From: Chloroflexota bacterium
GTDB taxonomy: Bacteria > Chloroflexota > UBA6077 > JACCZL01
Direction of reading: 5' to 3'
NCBI GenBank assembly: GCA_030447245.1
Contig: JAUJPG010000016.1
Location: 75,261 to 117,030 of the forward strand
DNA length: 41,770 bases
The notes beneath the pieces were generated by a model. The model ran no database searches. It was given only the letters and a program-made list of their open reading frames with translations, and was not told the DNA's origin. Of this stretch, positions 1 through 8,593 are shown in pieces; the stretch's first letter is position 1, and every line of letters starts with the position of its first letter. Both the position numbers and the translations under genes were made by a program.

Positions 1-2
1 CC

Positions 3-146
3 TCGACAACCCTGCCGTTCCCCGACATCGCCGTCGTCGGCGCCGCCACGCTGGTGCTGGAGGCCTTCTTCTCCCAAGACCGGCGCTGGATCGAGGCCCA
101 GAAGCGGGTCGCCAAGGAGGCGATCGCGACGGATCGGACGGCCTGA
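3..146 (+). CDS. 3' end of an unidentified protein
   Basis: The window opens inside a gene; its last 47 codons are visible and end at TGA 144-146. The tail has a small-residue stretch (GAATLVLEAFF) followed by a charged, basic end (SQDRRWIEAQKR). A Gly-Ala-rich helix of this type near the C terminus occurs in ROK-family sugar kinases and regulators, so ROK is a possible but weak match. The next gene starts 66 bp downstream on the same strand, so the two could share a transcript. The rest of the gene lies outside the window and its function cannot be stated. Confidence 0.6.
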   Translation, partial: STTLPFPDIAVVGAATLVLEAFFSQDRRWIEAQKRVAKEAIATDRTA

Positions 147-212
147 CGGTCGAGACAGTAGCGAGTGACCAGGCCCGGCTCGCCGGGCACATCCCCTGAG
201 GGAGGGCTCTCC

Positions 213-2252
213 ATGAGCAAGGCACGTCGCCTCATCTGGGTCGGGCTGGACGGCTCGAGTGCGGGGTTCTACCGGAAGTTCATCGACGAAGGAAAGATGC
301 CCACGTTCGCCCGGCTCGAGCGTGAGGGCGTCTTCAGCGAGTCGCTGCCGATCCCACCGTGCGATACACCGACCAACTGGACGGCCTTGCAGACCGGCGT
401 CCACACCGGCACCACCGAAGTCGTCAGCTTCTTCACTCATCGCCCGGGCGAGCCACTCAACGTCGCCCACAACAACCTCCACTCCGGGGCGATCAAGGCC
501 GAACTGATCTGGGAGGCTGCCGAGCGACAGGGCAAGCACTGCATCATGCTGAACTGGCCCTGCTCCTGGCCGCCGCGCGTCAAGCAGAGCGTCCAGGTCA
601 ACGGCACCGGCCCATACAGCTCGTCCTGGCGGCTGACGTTCGCCCGGGTGTACCGCCAGGGGAACATCGGCGGTCGGAAGCTCGACCCGGCGGCTACCAA
701 GAAGCAGGGCGGCCTGGCCGAGGAGATCACGCTTCGGCCGGCCGAGGGCTGGGCCAACGCGCCGGCGTCCCAGCGGACGCCGCTCGAGTTCTCCTTCCCG
801 CTGCTTGGGACGGAGCGGTTCAGTTGGTCCGAGCTGGGCATGCGGGTCGAGAAGGTCGGCGAGGGCGCCGATCCGGGCAGTCCAGTCTACCACGTCCTGG
901 TGACCGACTCGGAAGGCAAGGGCTACAACCGGGCGATCGTCGCACGCTCCCGTGACGGCGCCGCGGTGGTGGCCGATCTCCGCGTCGGACAGTGGAGCGA
1001 CTGGGTCAGCGAGCAGTTCGGCCGCGAGCGCGTGCTCGAGCAGCTCAGGCCGATCGAGGAGGAGCAGGTCGAGGGCGTCTTCCAGTTCAAGCTGCTGGCG
1101 CTGTCAACCGACGGCTCGTCCTTCGGCTTGTTCCGTACCGATATCTGGCAAGCCGACGGCTGGGCCGAGCCGCGCGAGGTCGCCCTCGAGCTGCGCGAGG
1201 TGGTCGGGCCGTTCACCGAGGGGCTGGAGCTGCCGTCGGCGCCCGCGCGCATGTTAGACGAGTGGGGGACCTACTACGAGCAGCTCGACCGGGCGATCGA
1301 CTGGTACGTCGGGGCGGCGGAGCACCTGACCGGCAAGTACGATTGGGACATCCTGGCGGTCCAGCTCCACATCCAGGACGGCATCAACCACGTCCTGGCG
1401 CGCGACATCACCCCGGAGGATCCGGACTACAACGAGCAGACGGCCGCCAAGGCCTGGAAGGTCTACGAGGCGGCTTACGCCGCCTCTGATCGACTGCTAG
1501 CCCGGCTGATCGAGGATTGCGCCGACGAGGACACCGTGATCTGCGTCGTCTCTGACCACGGCGCCCTGCCGACGCTCCGCGAGTGCCTGTACAGCAGCGC
1601 GCTGGCCCGAGCCGGGCTGATGAGCTACTCGAAGGATGAGGCGAGCGGGCGCTGGAAGGTCGACTGGTCGAAGACCAGGGTCTTCCCGCGCCGCGGCCAC
1701 GTCTGGGTCAACCTAAAGGGCCGCGACCCGGACGGTATCGTCGAGCCGGAGGAGTACGACAAGGTCCGCGAGCAGGCCATCCGCGCCTTGTTGGGCATCT
1801 ACGACGAGGAATGGCAGACGCGGCCGGTGGTGATGGCGGTGCGCAAGGAGGACGCCGCCAACTTCGGCCAGTGGGGCGAGGCGGTCGGTGACATCATCAC
1901 CTTCGTCGCGCCCTGCTACGCCGACTCCGACAAGGATTACGCCGCGCTGCCGAGCGACCCGCTGACAGCGCCGGCGACCGGGCCGACCGACATCGGCTGC
2001 GCGCACCACCCATACCTGCCGTCGGCCAGCTTCGGCATCTGGAGCGTCCCGGCCGTGTTCTTCCTGGCCGGGCCGGGCGTGCGGCGCGGCTACGAGCGGC
2101 CGCACCCGATCACCCAGGTCGATGTCTGCCCCACCCTCTGCTACCTGCTGGGCATCGCCCCGCCACGCGACTGCGAGGGCAAGATTGTGATTGATGTCCT
2201 GGAGGAAAGCCGGGTGGCCACGACCGACCCGGTCCCTGCGGCGCGGGCATGA
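213..2252 (+). CDS. Alkaline-phosphatase-superfamily phosphodiesterase / nucleotide pyrophosphatase-like protein
   Basis: A 679-residue protein. The ATG at 213 is chosen over an in-frame start at 165 because GAGGGAGG lies just upstream (198-205). The superfamily's metal-site order is visible: an N-terminal Asp in VGLDGSS (D13), a nucleophile region CDTPTNW (about residues 50-56, Thr-rich), DGINH (D389, H393), SDHG (D448, H449) and a late His pair in CAHHPYL (H598/H599). This layout fits type I phosphodiesterase/nucleotide pyrophosphatase enzymes, which hydrolyse phosphate mono- or diesters using two metal ions. No signal peptide is evident, so it is probably cytoplasmic. The stop lies 35 bp before the sulfatase start, which suggests co-transcription. 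The substrate cannot be read from sequence. The gene is intact. Confidence 0.88.
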   Translation: MSKARRLIWVGLDGSSAGFYRKFIDEGKMPTFARLEREGVFSESLPIPPCDTPTNWTALQTGVHTGTTEVVSFFTHRPGEPLNVAHNNLHSGAIKAELIWEAAERQGKHCIMLNWPCSWPPRVKQSVQVNGTGPYSSSWRLTFARVYRQGNIGGRKLDPAATKKQGGLAEEITLRPAEGWANAPASQRTPLEFSFPLLGTERFSWSELGMRVEKVGEGADPGSPVYHVLVTDSEGKGYNRAIVARSRDGAAVVADLRVGQWSDWVSEQFGRERVLEQLRPIEEEQVEGVFQFKLLALSTDGSSFGLFRTDIWQADGWAEPREVALELREVVGPFTEGLELPSAPARMLDEWGTYYEQLDRAIDWYVGAAEHLTGKYDWDILAVQLHIQDGINHVLARDITPEDPDYNEQTAAKAWKVYEAAYAASDRLLARLIEDCADEDTVICVVSDHGALPTLRECLYSSALARAGLMSYSKDEASGRWKVDWSKTRVFPRRGHVWVNLKGRDPDGIVEPEEYDKVREQAIRALLGIYDEEWQTRPVVMAVRKEDAANFGQWGEAVGDIITFVAPCYADSDKDYAALPSDPLTAPATGPTDIGCAHHPYLPSASFGIWSVPAVFFLAGPGVRRGYERPHPITQVDVCPTLCYLLGIAPPRDCEGKIVIDVLEESRVATTDPVPAARA

Positions 2253-2287
2253 TGCCTCCGCTGTTTGAACGTGAATCGAGGGGTAGC

Positions 2288-3724
2288 ATGGAACGACCGA
2301 ACGTGGTGATCATCGTCAGCGACGACCAGGGGTACGGCGACCTGTCGTGCATGGGCGCGACGGACTTCCGAACCCCGCGGCTCGATGCGCTCGCGGCATC
2401 GGGCGCGCGCTTCACGAGCTTCTACGCCAACTCACCGGTCTGCTCGCCGACGCGAGCGAGCCTACTGACCGGCCGCTACCCGGGCAACGCGGGCGTCCGC
2501 AACATCCTGGCCGGGTACCGCACCACGCCGGGGCTCCCGTCGAACGTGCCGTCGCTCGCCACCGCGCTCAAGCAGCAGGGCTACCACACCGGCCTGGTCG
2601 GGAAGTGGCACCTGGGCCTGGCCGAAGGCTCGCGGCCCGGTGACCACGGGTTCGACGAGTGGTTCGGCCTGCTCGGCGGCGCTCACGACTACTTCTCGCA
2701 CATCGCCTGGCCCGGCCAGCACCGTCAGATCGTGGTCAACGGCAAGAAGGGCTTCGCCGGCGGAATGCATGACCTCTGGGACAACGGCGAAGAGGTCTGG
2801 CTCGAGGGGCAGTACTCGACCGAGCTGTTTGGCGAGCGATCGGTCGACTTCATTCGCCGGGCGGCACGACGCGCAGAGCCGTTCTTGCTCTACCTGGGCT
2901 TCAACGCGCCGCACAACCCGATGCACGCGCCGCGAAAATACAAGGAGCGCTTCCCGGACCTGCCCTGGGACCGGCAGATTATGGCGGCCATGATCAGCGC
3001 AGTGGACGACCAGGTCGGCGCGGTCATGGACGAGCTGGAGCGCCAGGGAGCGCGGGACAACACGCTGGTGTTCTTCATGAGTGACAACGGCCCCTCACGC
3101 CAGTCCCGCAACTGGCTCGACGGACGGATCGACCCGTACTACGGCGGCTCGACCGGTAAGCTGAAGGGGCACAAATTTAGCCTCTTCGAGGGCGGCATCC
3201 GGGTGCCGGCGATCATCAGCTGGCCGGCGCGGATTCCGGCCGGGCAAGTCGTCGACGAGGTTGGCGTCGGAATGGACATCTTCCCGACGGTCCTGCGCGC
3301 GGCCGGGGCTGACCTGGCGGCGTACGAGATCGACGGTGAGGACATCACGGCGATGGTCGCGGAGGGAGCCGGGACGCCGCACGACGAGGTGTTCTGGGAG
3401 CTGGGGGTGCAGACGGCGGTCCGCCGCGGCCGGTGGAAGCTGGTGCTGAACGGTCAGTTGATCCAGGATGAGCCCCAGCCGGACCCGGTCTTCCTGACTG
3501 ACATCCAGGCCGACATGGGCGAGAGCCGAAACCTGGCCGACGAGAACCCGCGGCTCGTGGCCGATCTGCGGAGCGCGGCCGAGCGCTGGCGCCAGGGGAT
3601 CGAGGAGCGTTGGGAGCGCGAGCATGCGCCGCGATTCGCCGGCGAGATGAGCTACGCGGTGACCGACTCCTCGGCGATGCGCGTCTACGACAACCCGCAC
3701 AATCCCGCGATTGGCGACACATAG
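2288..3724 (+). CDS. Type I sulfatase (formylglycine-dependent arylsulfatase family)
   Basis: A 478-residue sulfatase. The ATG at 2288 follows GAGGGG; an earlier in-frame ATG at 2249 would overlap the previous gene and adds a non-conserved extension. The diagnostic C-x-P-x-R motif reads CSPTRASLLTGR, with C52 as the residue oxidised to formylglycine. Metal-ligand motifs are present: SDDQGYGD (D12, D13) at the N terminus and SDNG (D266, N267) later. GKWHLG supplies K106 and H108, which in this family contact the sulfate. The enzyme hydrolyses sulfate esters; the substrate is unknown. No signal peptide is evident. No formylglycine-generating enzyme is encoded in the window, so activation would depend on a gene elsewhere. 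Likely in one operon with the phosphodiesterase upstream. Confidence 0.93.
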   Translation: MERPNVVIIVSDDQGYGDLSCMGATDFRTPRLDALAASGARFTSFYANSPVCSPTRASLLTGRYPGNAGVRNILAGYRTTPGLPSNVPSLATALKQQGYHTGLVGKWHLGLAEGSRPGDHGFDEWFGLLGGAHDYFSHIAWPGQHRQIVVNGKKGFAGGMHDLWDNGEEVWLEGQYSTELFGERSVDFIRRAARRAEPFLLYLGFNAPHNPMHAPRKYKERFPDLPWDRQIMAAMISAVDDQVGAVMDELERQGARDNTLVFFMSDNGPSRQSRNWLDGRIDPYYGGSTGKLKGHKFSLFEGGIRVPAIISWPARIPAGQVVDEVGVGMDIFPTVLRAAGADLAAYEIDGEDITAMVAEGAGTPHDEVFWELGVQTAVRRGRWKLVLNGQLIQDEPQPDPVFLTDIQADMGESRNLADENPRLVADLRSAAERWRQGIEERWEREHAPRFAGEMSYAVTDSSAMRVYDNPHNPAIGDT

Positions 3725-3726
3725 GC

Positions 3727-3936
3727 GTGGATCTGACGTTGGAGGCCGCCATCGCGGCAGAGCGGCGCGATCGGATCGCGGGCAAGATAGCGGTCGTGAC
3801 CGGGGCGACCGGGGGCGTTGGGCGGGGCATCGCGCGGCGGCTCGCCGCGGCGGGCGTGGACGTGGTCGTCACCGGTCGGGATGAGGGGCGGGCCCGGGCG
3901 CTTGCCGAGGAGCTGGCGACGGTCGGCCGCGCCGGG
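3727..3936 (+). pseudogene. Short-chain dehydrogenase/reductase, 5' fragment
   Basis: A GTG at 3727, 2 bp after the sulfatase stop, opens a frame with a typical SDR N terminus: GKIAVVTGATGGVGRGIA holds the T-G-x-x-x-G-x-G nucleotide-binding motif, and VVVTGRDEGRA is the second strand. Similarity stops near EELATVGR (about 3930). The open frame continues only as proline- and arginine-rich sequence to a stop at 4054-4056. The catalytic Ser and YxxxK motifs are absent, so the gene is cut to about 70 of the usual 250 residues. The break coincides with a minus-strand gene start facing it, which suggests a rearrangement. Before truncation it was probably the third gene of the phosphodiesterase-sulfatase operon. 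Confidence 0.8.
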
Positions 3937-3970
3937 ACTGGAGCTCAGCGGCCAGCTTGTCGTCAGCCAT
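3935..3970 (-). pseudogene. 5' start of an unknown gene, truncated
   Basis: On the minus strand an ATG at 3970, preceded by a G-rich GGTGGGG, opens the reading MADDKLAAELQS. It then runs directly into the reversed SDR sequence at about 3935. It lies 57 bp downstream of the minus-strand arylsulfatase stop, so it looks like the first dozen codons of the next gene in that operon, cut off by the same event that truncated the SDR. The fragment is too short to identify. Confidence 0.35.
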
Positions 3971-4027
3971 CCCCACCGCCGCCCACTGTAGCACCGGCTG
4001 TCGCCTTCGGCGAGAGGCGCCCGGCCG

Positions 4028-6336
4028 CTACTGGGCGGCCATCTCCGCCCGGGTAGTCGCCTCGGGATCGATGTGAGCCGCACCGTCGACCTCGACCACG
4101 ACCTGACGAATCGTGCCGGTGAAGCGGAACGGCGCCAGGTAGTCGTCGGTGACCGGGATGCCGCTGTCGTAGCCGCAGCAGAGGCCCTCGCCGGACGTCT
4201 CGATCACGGCCGGAACGGTGCGCGGGATCTCGCCCTCGCCGACCTGCGCGTCGTTGGCGTAGAGCGTCCCGACGCCGCGGTGCTCGCCGGTTCGGCGGAA
4301 TCGGAACCGGAGCGTCGCCGGGCCGGTCGGCAGGTCGACGTCCGAGCTGATCCGGTACTCCGCCAGCCCGAGGTAGTTGTGGACGTAATGGAGCCGGCCG
4401 CCCTTGACGTACAGCGAGTAGCCGGCGAACCAGCTCCCGTGGGCCAGCAGCACCCCCTCGGCGCCGCCGTCCGGGATGACGACCTCGGCGGTGATCGTGT
4501 GCGAGCGGTCCTTCAAGTTGACGGCGGTGTACTCGAACTGCGGCGCGCCGCCCGGGTAGTAGACGTAGCGGTTGGTCTCGCGGGCGGCCAGCGGCTTCGG
4601 CTCGGCCATCCGCGCTTGCATGCGCGCGTCGAGCGGCAGGACGTTGTACTTGCGGCCTCGACCCACCAGCGGTCGATCAGGTCGCGCAGCTTCTCGGGAT
4701 GCTGCGCGGCCAGATCAACGGACTCGGAGAAGTCTTCGGCCACATGGTACAGCTCCCATGATTGGCTGGCCAGCAGTGCATCGGTCAGCGCCACCCCCTG
4801 CTCCTGCTCGGCGACCGCCTTCCAGCCGTCGTGCCAGATCGCGCGCGAGCCGATCATCTCGTAGTACTGGACCGTCTTCTTCGACCGCGCCTCGGCGTCG
4901 TCGAAGGTGTGGGCGAAGCTGACGCCCTCGATCGGCCGCTGCGCCACACCGTTGATCTCGGCTGGCGGCTCGATCCCGAGCGCCTCGAGCACGGTCGGCA
5001 CGACGTCGACCACGTGGGCGTACTGCCCGCGCACCTCGCCCCTGGCCTGGATGCGTTGCGGCCAGTGGACGATCAGCGGGTCGCTCATCCCGCCCTGGTG
5101 CAGATACCGCTTCCAGCGCCGTAGTGGGGTGTTGCCGGCCCAGGCCCAGCCCCACCCGTAGTTCGGGTACGACCGCACGCCGCCCCACTCGCCGAGCCGC
5201 TTCAGGTTGTCGTCGACCGTCGGCTGGACCCGATTCGGGAACTGCAGCTCGTTGAACGAGCCGAAGGGCCCGCCCTCGGCACTGGCGCCATTGTCGGAGG
5301 TGGCAAAGAGCAGGGTATTGTCGAGCTCGCCCAGCTCCTCCAGATAGGCGATCACCCGCCCGATGTGGTGGTCGGTCTGCTCCAGGAATGCGGCGTAGAC
5401 CTCCATCTGGCGGGCGTACAGCCTCCGTTCGTCATCTGACAGGCTGTCCCAAGCGCGCACCCACGCCGGTCCGGGGCGACAGCGTGGTGCCGGCCGGAAC
5501 GATCCCCATCTGGAGCTGGCGGGCGAAGACGTCGTCCCGCCAGCGGTCCCAGCCGAGGTCGAATCTGCCACGGTATTTGTCGATCCAGGCGCGCTCGACG
5601 TGGTGCGGAGCGTGGCCGGCGCCGAGGCAGTAGTACAGGAAGAACGGCTTGTCTGGAGCGACCGCGCGCAGGTCGGTGACGAACTCGATCGCCCGGTCTG
5701 CCAGGTCCGCGTTCAGGTGGTAGCGCTCGTCGAGGGCGCTCGGCGGCTCGATGTAGTGGTTGTCGTGGACGAGGGTCGGCGCCCACTGGTTCGTCTTCCC
5801 GCCCAGGAAGCCGTAGTAGCGCTCGAAGCCACGCGCCAGCGGCCAGCGCGCCTTCGAGGCGCCCGAGGCGTACTCGCTGGCCAGGGTCAGGTGCCACTTG
5901 CCGATCGCGAAGGTGGCGTACCCTGGCGGAGCAGCATCTCCGACAGGAACCCGTTCTCCCGCGGCACGCTGCCGTTGTAGCCGGGGAAGCCCGGTTGCCA
6001 TCTCCTGGATGATCCCGACGCCGTTCGAGTGATGGTTGCGGCGGTCAGCAGGCAGGCGCGGGTTGGCGAACAGATCGCCGTGGTGTGGAAGTCGCGATAG
6101 CGCAGCCCGCCTGCTGCCAGGCGATCGAAGGTCGGCGTCCCGATGTCCGCGCCGAAGCAGCCGAGCTGGGCGAAGCCGACGTCGTCGAGCAGAATCGCGA
6201 CGACGTTCGGGGCACCCGGTCTGGCTCGACGCGCGGTTGGCCACGCTGCCGTCGACTCGCCGACCGTCCGCCCAATGACCCCGGGGAACGCCGTCCCCAC
6301 GAGGTACTCCCGTGCCTGTGCCACGTATTCCTCCAC
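4028..6336 (-). pseudogene. Arylsulfatase (about 770 residues) interrupted by about five frameshifts
   Basis: Reading across frames gives one long type I sulfatase. The order is NVVAILLDDVGF (metal site), ICSPTRACLLT (C-S-P-T-R formylglycine site, about 6052-6072), GKWHL (about 5890), ATSDNGAS (about 5290) and a C-terminal region of about 210 residues rich in beta-strand patterns. Frame changes fall near 6047, 5990, 5930, 5470 and 4656. Each is explained by one missing or extra base in a G/C run, and no in-frame stop is seen in the correct segments. The start is GTG 6336 or, better supported, GTG 6324, which has GGAGG a few bases upstream. No signal peptide is obvious. Either a recent pseudogene or an intact gene with assembly indels. 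The substrate is unknown. Confidence 0.85.
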
Positions 6337-6371
6337 CCCTGCAGCGTACTCCCCTGGCCGCGCCGGGCAAG

Positions 6372-6400
6372 CTTATAGTCCGCCGAACATCTCCATTCAA
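6372..6400 (-). promoter_or_regulatory. Putative sigma-70-type promoter of the minus-strand arylsulfatase
   Basis: Read on the minus strand: TTGAAT (6400-6395), a 17-bp spacer, then TATAAG (6377-6372). Spacing and hexamers fit a housekeeping promoter. Transcription would start near 6365, about 30-40 bases before the candidate GTG starts. Confidence 0.5.
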
Positions 6401-6813
6401 GCGCCGGCATCGGCGCCGCGCTCAACGTCCGCCGATCAGAACGTAGCCGCACCGGCGAGTTTCCAGTTCTAAACGATCATCGGAGCCAGGCGGAGGCCCA
6501 GGCGCGGTGATGGCAGTCGAAGTCGAGGCCAATGGCTTTTGGAGGGCTTGCCGGCGGTCAGGCGGCTGTCGAGGGCATCACTTGGTCGCGGAAGCGGCGC
6601 AGGTCGGAATCGCGGTATCTCGATCGTCGAGCCGACTGGTGATCTTGCGGTTGGGAATCCGACTTCGAGCGTCCACGGTCGCGCGTACACGTCCGCACCG
6701 TATCTGGGAAGGACGCGCCGCCGTCCGCGGGAGTCCGTTCCCGTCAGCCGATGTGTGTGCTGTTTGGTCGTCAGCTTGGCCGTCAACACGTCGAGCCCCG
6801 GACACGCCGCTCC
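6401..6813. other. Intergenic stretch without recognised gene
   Basis: This lies between the arylsulfatase promoter and the hypothetical gene that ends at 6814. Open frames here are short, overlap on both strands and show no recognisable motif. It is a plausible boundary of the replication island, but no attachment-site repeat or tRNA was found in it. Confidence 0.4.
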
Positions 6814-7920
6814 TTACGACTTCGGACGGGCCCGCTCAGATGCTCTCGCTCGGTCCAGCCACTCCCCGTAGGGTTCATCGCGGAGAGACAGGTGCAGCAT
6901 TCGCTGCTGGGCCTGGATACAGTCGCGGGTGAAATTGCGCCGCTCGCTGTATTCCCAGTCGGAGCCACGATGCTCGCGGTTCCATGCATTCATCCGCTCG
7001 GCCCAAGGCTTACCCTCGGTCTCGGCAGCAAATGCGGCCAGACGTATGTGCCTCTCGCTGAGCGCGCGGTGCCGCCTGCTCAGCGCGTTACCTCGGGCTC
7101 GGCGATACAGATCGGCGACTTCGCGCGGGGTGAGAGTCAGGTCGACCGTGAGTTCGAGGCGGGCGAGAGACGACAGGCGGCGTGGGCGTAGAGGTGCTCG
7201 CGCGATTGATATCCGAGGGGCCCAGCCCGTCAGGACGAACAACGTCGCTTGCGCCAACTGCCAGCCGTACCAGTCCGCGAGGCGCTCGCTCAGGACGCGG
7301 AGTCGGTCGAGGACTCCCCCACAGGTGACCATCCACGCTCGAACACCTTCGCCATCCGATACTCCGTAGTGCACGGAACGGTGATCTAGCTCGGGTGCAC
7401 GCGAGACGGTCAGCGGTGGCGTGATGATCCAGCCCTCACCGGTCCACTCCAAGGTGTGCCCCGCCGGAAGCGGTACACCGTTCAGCCAATTGGTCGGCTC
7501 CCCGTCCACCGCCGCCTTATCCTTGATCCACGCCTCGACCACCTCGGGTTCGAGGAGCCTGCCCCCAAGGAACTTCGCGCGGAACGCGGCCACCTCTGGA
7601 TCTTTGTCGACATGGCCGGCCACGAGTCGCGCAATGGCCTGTTGACGGAGATCCGTCGTCGATCGTCGGCCCCGCCTCTTGTCGCTCGGCTTAGGGGGAT
7701 CGGTTCGGGACAGCATCTCGGGCGGGCGGTCGGCGGTTAGTTCAGGCGGACGACCGAGTTCGATCAACTCTCGACATCGTTCTGCAAGCCAGTCGATGTC
7801 ATCTTCGCCATCCTGGACCGACGCAACGAGACGGTTCCTCACGAGGTATTGCCAGACTCGCTCCGGCACCTCGCGCACGCGTTTCTGAAGGCGCTCTCGC
7901 ACCACGTGCTCACTGATCAT
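6814..7920 (-). CDS. Hypothetical protein, accessory-element associated
   Basis: A 368-residue intact frame read divergently from the excisionase-like gene. I do not recognise a family. The N terminus (VVRERLQKRVREVPERVWQY) is a basic, helical segment; a Pro/Arg-rich stretch follows near residues 90-110. The C-terminal half holds a hydrophobic helix (QLAQATLFVLTGW) and LTPREVADLYRRAR, which resembles a helix-turn-helix, then a highly charged helical tail. Soluble, probably DNA- or protein-binding. No clear ribosome site precedes the ATG at 7920; a TTTAAT box lies only about 12 bp upstream, so a leaderless transcript is possible. Divergence from the small HTH gene suggests a regulatory or integration role, which is inference only. 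Confidence 0.6.
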   Translation of the reverse strand: MISEHVVRERLQKRVREVPERVWQYLVRNRLVASVQDGEDDIDWLAERCRELIELGRPPELTADRPPEMLSRTDPPKPSDKRRGRRSTTDLRQQAIARLVAGHVDKDPEVAAFRAKFLGGRLLEPEVVEAWIKDKAAVDGEPTNWLNGVPLPAGHTLEWTGEGWIITPPLTVSRAPELDHRSVHYGVSDGEGVRAWMVTCGGVLDRLRVLSERLADWYGWQLAQATLFVLTGWAPRISIARAPLRPRRLSSLARLELTVDLTLTPREVADLYRRARGNALSRRHRALSERHIRLAAFAAETEGKPWAERMNAWNREHRGSDWEYSERRNFTRDCIQAQQRMLHLSLRDEPYGEWLDRARASERARPKS

Positions 7921-8001
7921 CTTAAAGGACCATTAAAGTGATCTCGTATGCTCGTGAGTATGGCAGACCAAGAAGGTCCAGACCAACACCAGGAGGCTTC
8001 G

Positions 8002-8208
8002 ATGGACCGCTCAGAGCGCCTCGAACCGCTGCTCGTCCGAATCGAGCGTGCGGCCGAACTCACTGCGATCAGTCGGGCGAAGGCCTATCAATTAGTGGCC
8101 TCAGGGGAGTGGCCGAGTCTTAGGATCGGCAGATCTCGCCGCATACCTCTCGTCGGACTGCGTTCGTGGTTAGAACGCCGGACCGCCGACGACGGCCGTG
8201 GTGACTGA
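8002..8208 (+). CDS. Excisionase-like MerR-type helix-turn-helix DNA-binding protein
   Basis: A 68-residue protein. The ATG at 8002 is chosen because AGGAGG lies at 7991-7996 with a 6-base gap; in-frame ATGs at 7948 and 7960 lack such a site. The body RIERAAELTAISRAKAYQL, then GEWPSLRIGRSRRIPL, then LRSWLERR is the classic HTH_17/excisionase pattern: a winged-helix MerR-like fold that binds DNA and in phages and integrative elements directs excision or copy control. It is the first of a plus-strand series leading into the primase and helicase genes, with little or no spacing, so it probably starts the replication operon. No integrase partner lies in the window. Confidence 0.78.
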   Translation: MDRSERLEPLLVRIERAAELTAISRAKAYQLVASGEWPSLRIGRSRRIPLVGLRSWLERRTADDGRGD

Positions 8209-8281
8209 GGCGATGCCGCGCATTGAACCGAGTCTCGGGGCCAGCTTGGCAGCGCCGACGTCCCTTCGGCTGGAGTTGCCG

Positions 8282-8593
8282 ATGAATGATGTTGCCGCCG
8301 AACTCCCCCAGTCTCCGCCGGCCGCCCCCGGCATCTCTGAACTCGACCTACAAGCTCGTTACATGGCAGCGCTTGCAAGCGCAGAACCTCTGCTGCGCGC
8401 GACTGCTCGGCATCAACTCGTTCGCCTGCGACGAGCAACCGAATCACGCAATTGCCGTGAGCAGGACGGTTCGGTCACGCCACACTCGCGATTGCTCGAC
8501 TTGGTCGAACGGACGGTCGGCCCCTTGAAGCGGCGGCCGAACGGCGACGCCGAAGGTCCCTGCCCATGGCACGCCAGCACCTCCGATGAGTGA
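8282..8593 (+). CDS. Primase-like protein with half a CHC2 zinc finger (truncated paralogue)
   Basis: The ATG at 8282 follows TGGAG; starts further upstream (8213, 8198) are possible but add low-complexity sequence. The 103-residue product contains LDLQARYMAALASAEP and HQLVRLRRAT, matching in order the N terminus of the next gene. It ends with LLDLVERTVGPLKRR and GDAEGPCPWH, the first half (C-x2-H) of a DnaG-type CHC2 zinc finger. It stops 8 codons later, so the second Cys pair is missing. Its 3' end overlaps the next gene by 8 bp. It reads like a tandem duplicate of the following gene cut inside the finger; it may be non-functional, or it may depend on its neighbour for the other half. Confidence 0.55.
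   Translation: MNDVAAELPQSPPAAPGISELDLQARYMAALASAEPLLRATARHQLVRLRRATESRNCREQDGSVTPHSRLLDLVERTVGPLKRRPNGDAEGPCPWHASTSDE

Noticed and set aside
359..2105. Long open frames on both strands overlapping the phosphodiesterase gene
   Set aside because: They are Arg/Pro/Ala-rich, lack motifs and lie under a gene with clear catalytic signatures; such frames are expected by chance at this GC content.
3610..4056. Full-length short-chain dehydrogenase
   Set aside because: Only the nucleotide-binding N terminus is present; the YxxxK motif is missing and the sequence turns into the reverse of other genes.
6469..6932. Candidate small proteins in the gap left of the replication island
   Set aside because: Overlapping frames on both strands, no ribosome sites and no conserved-looking segments.
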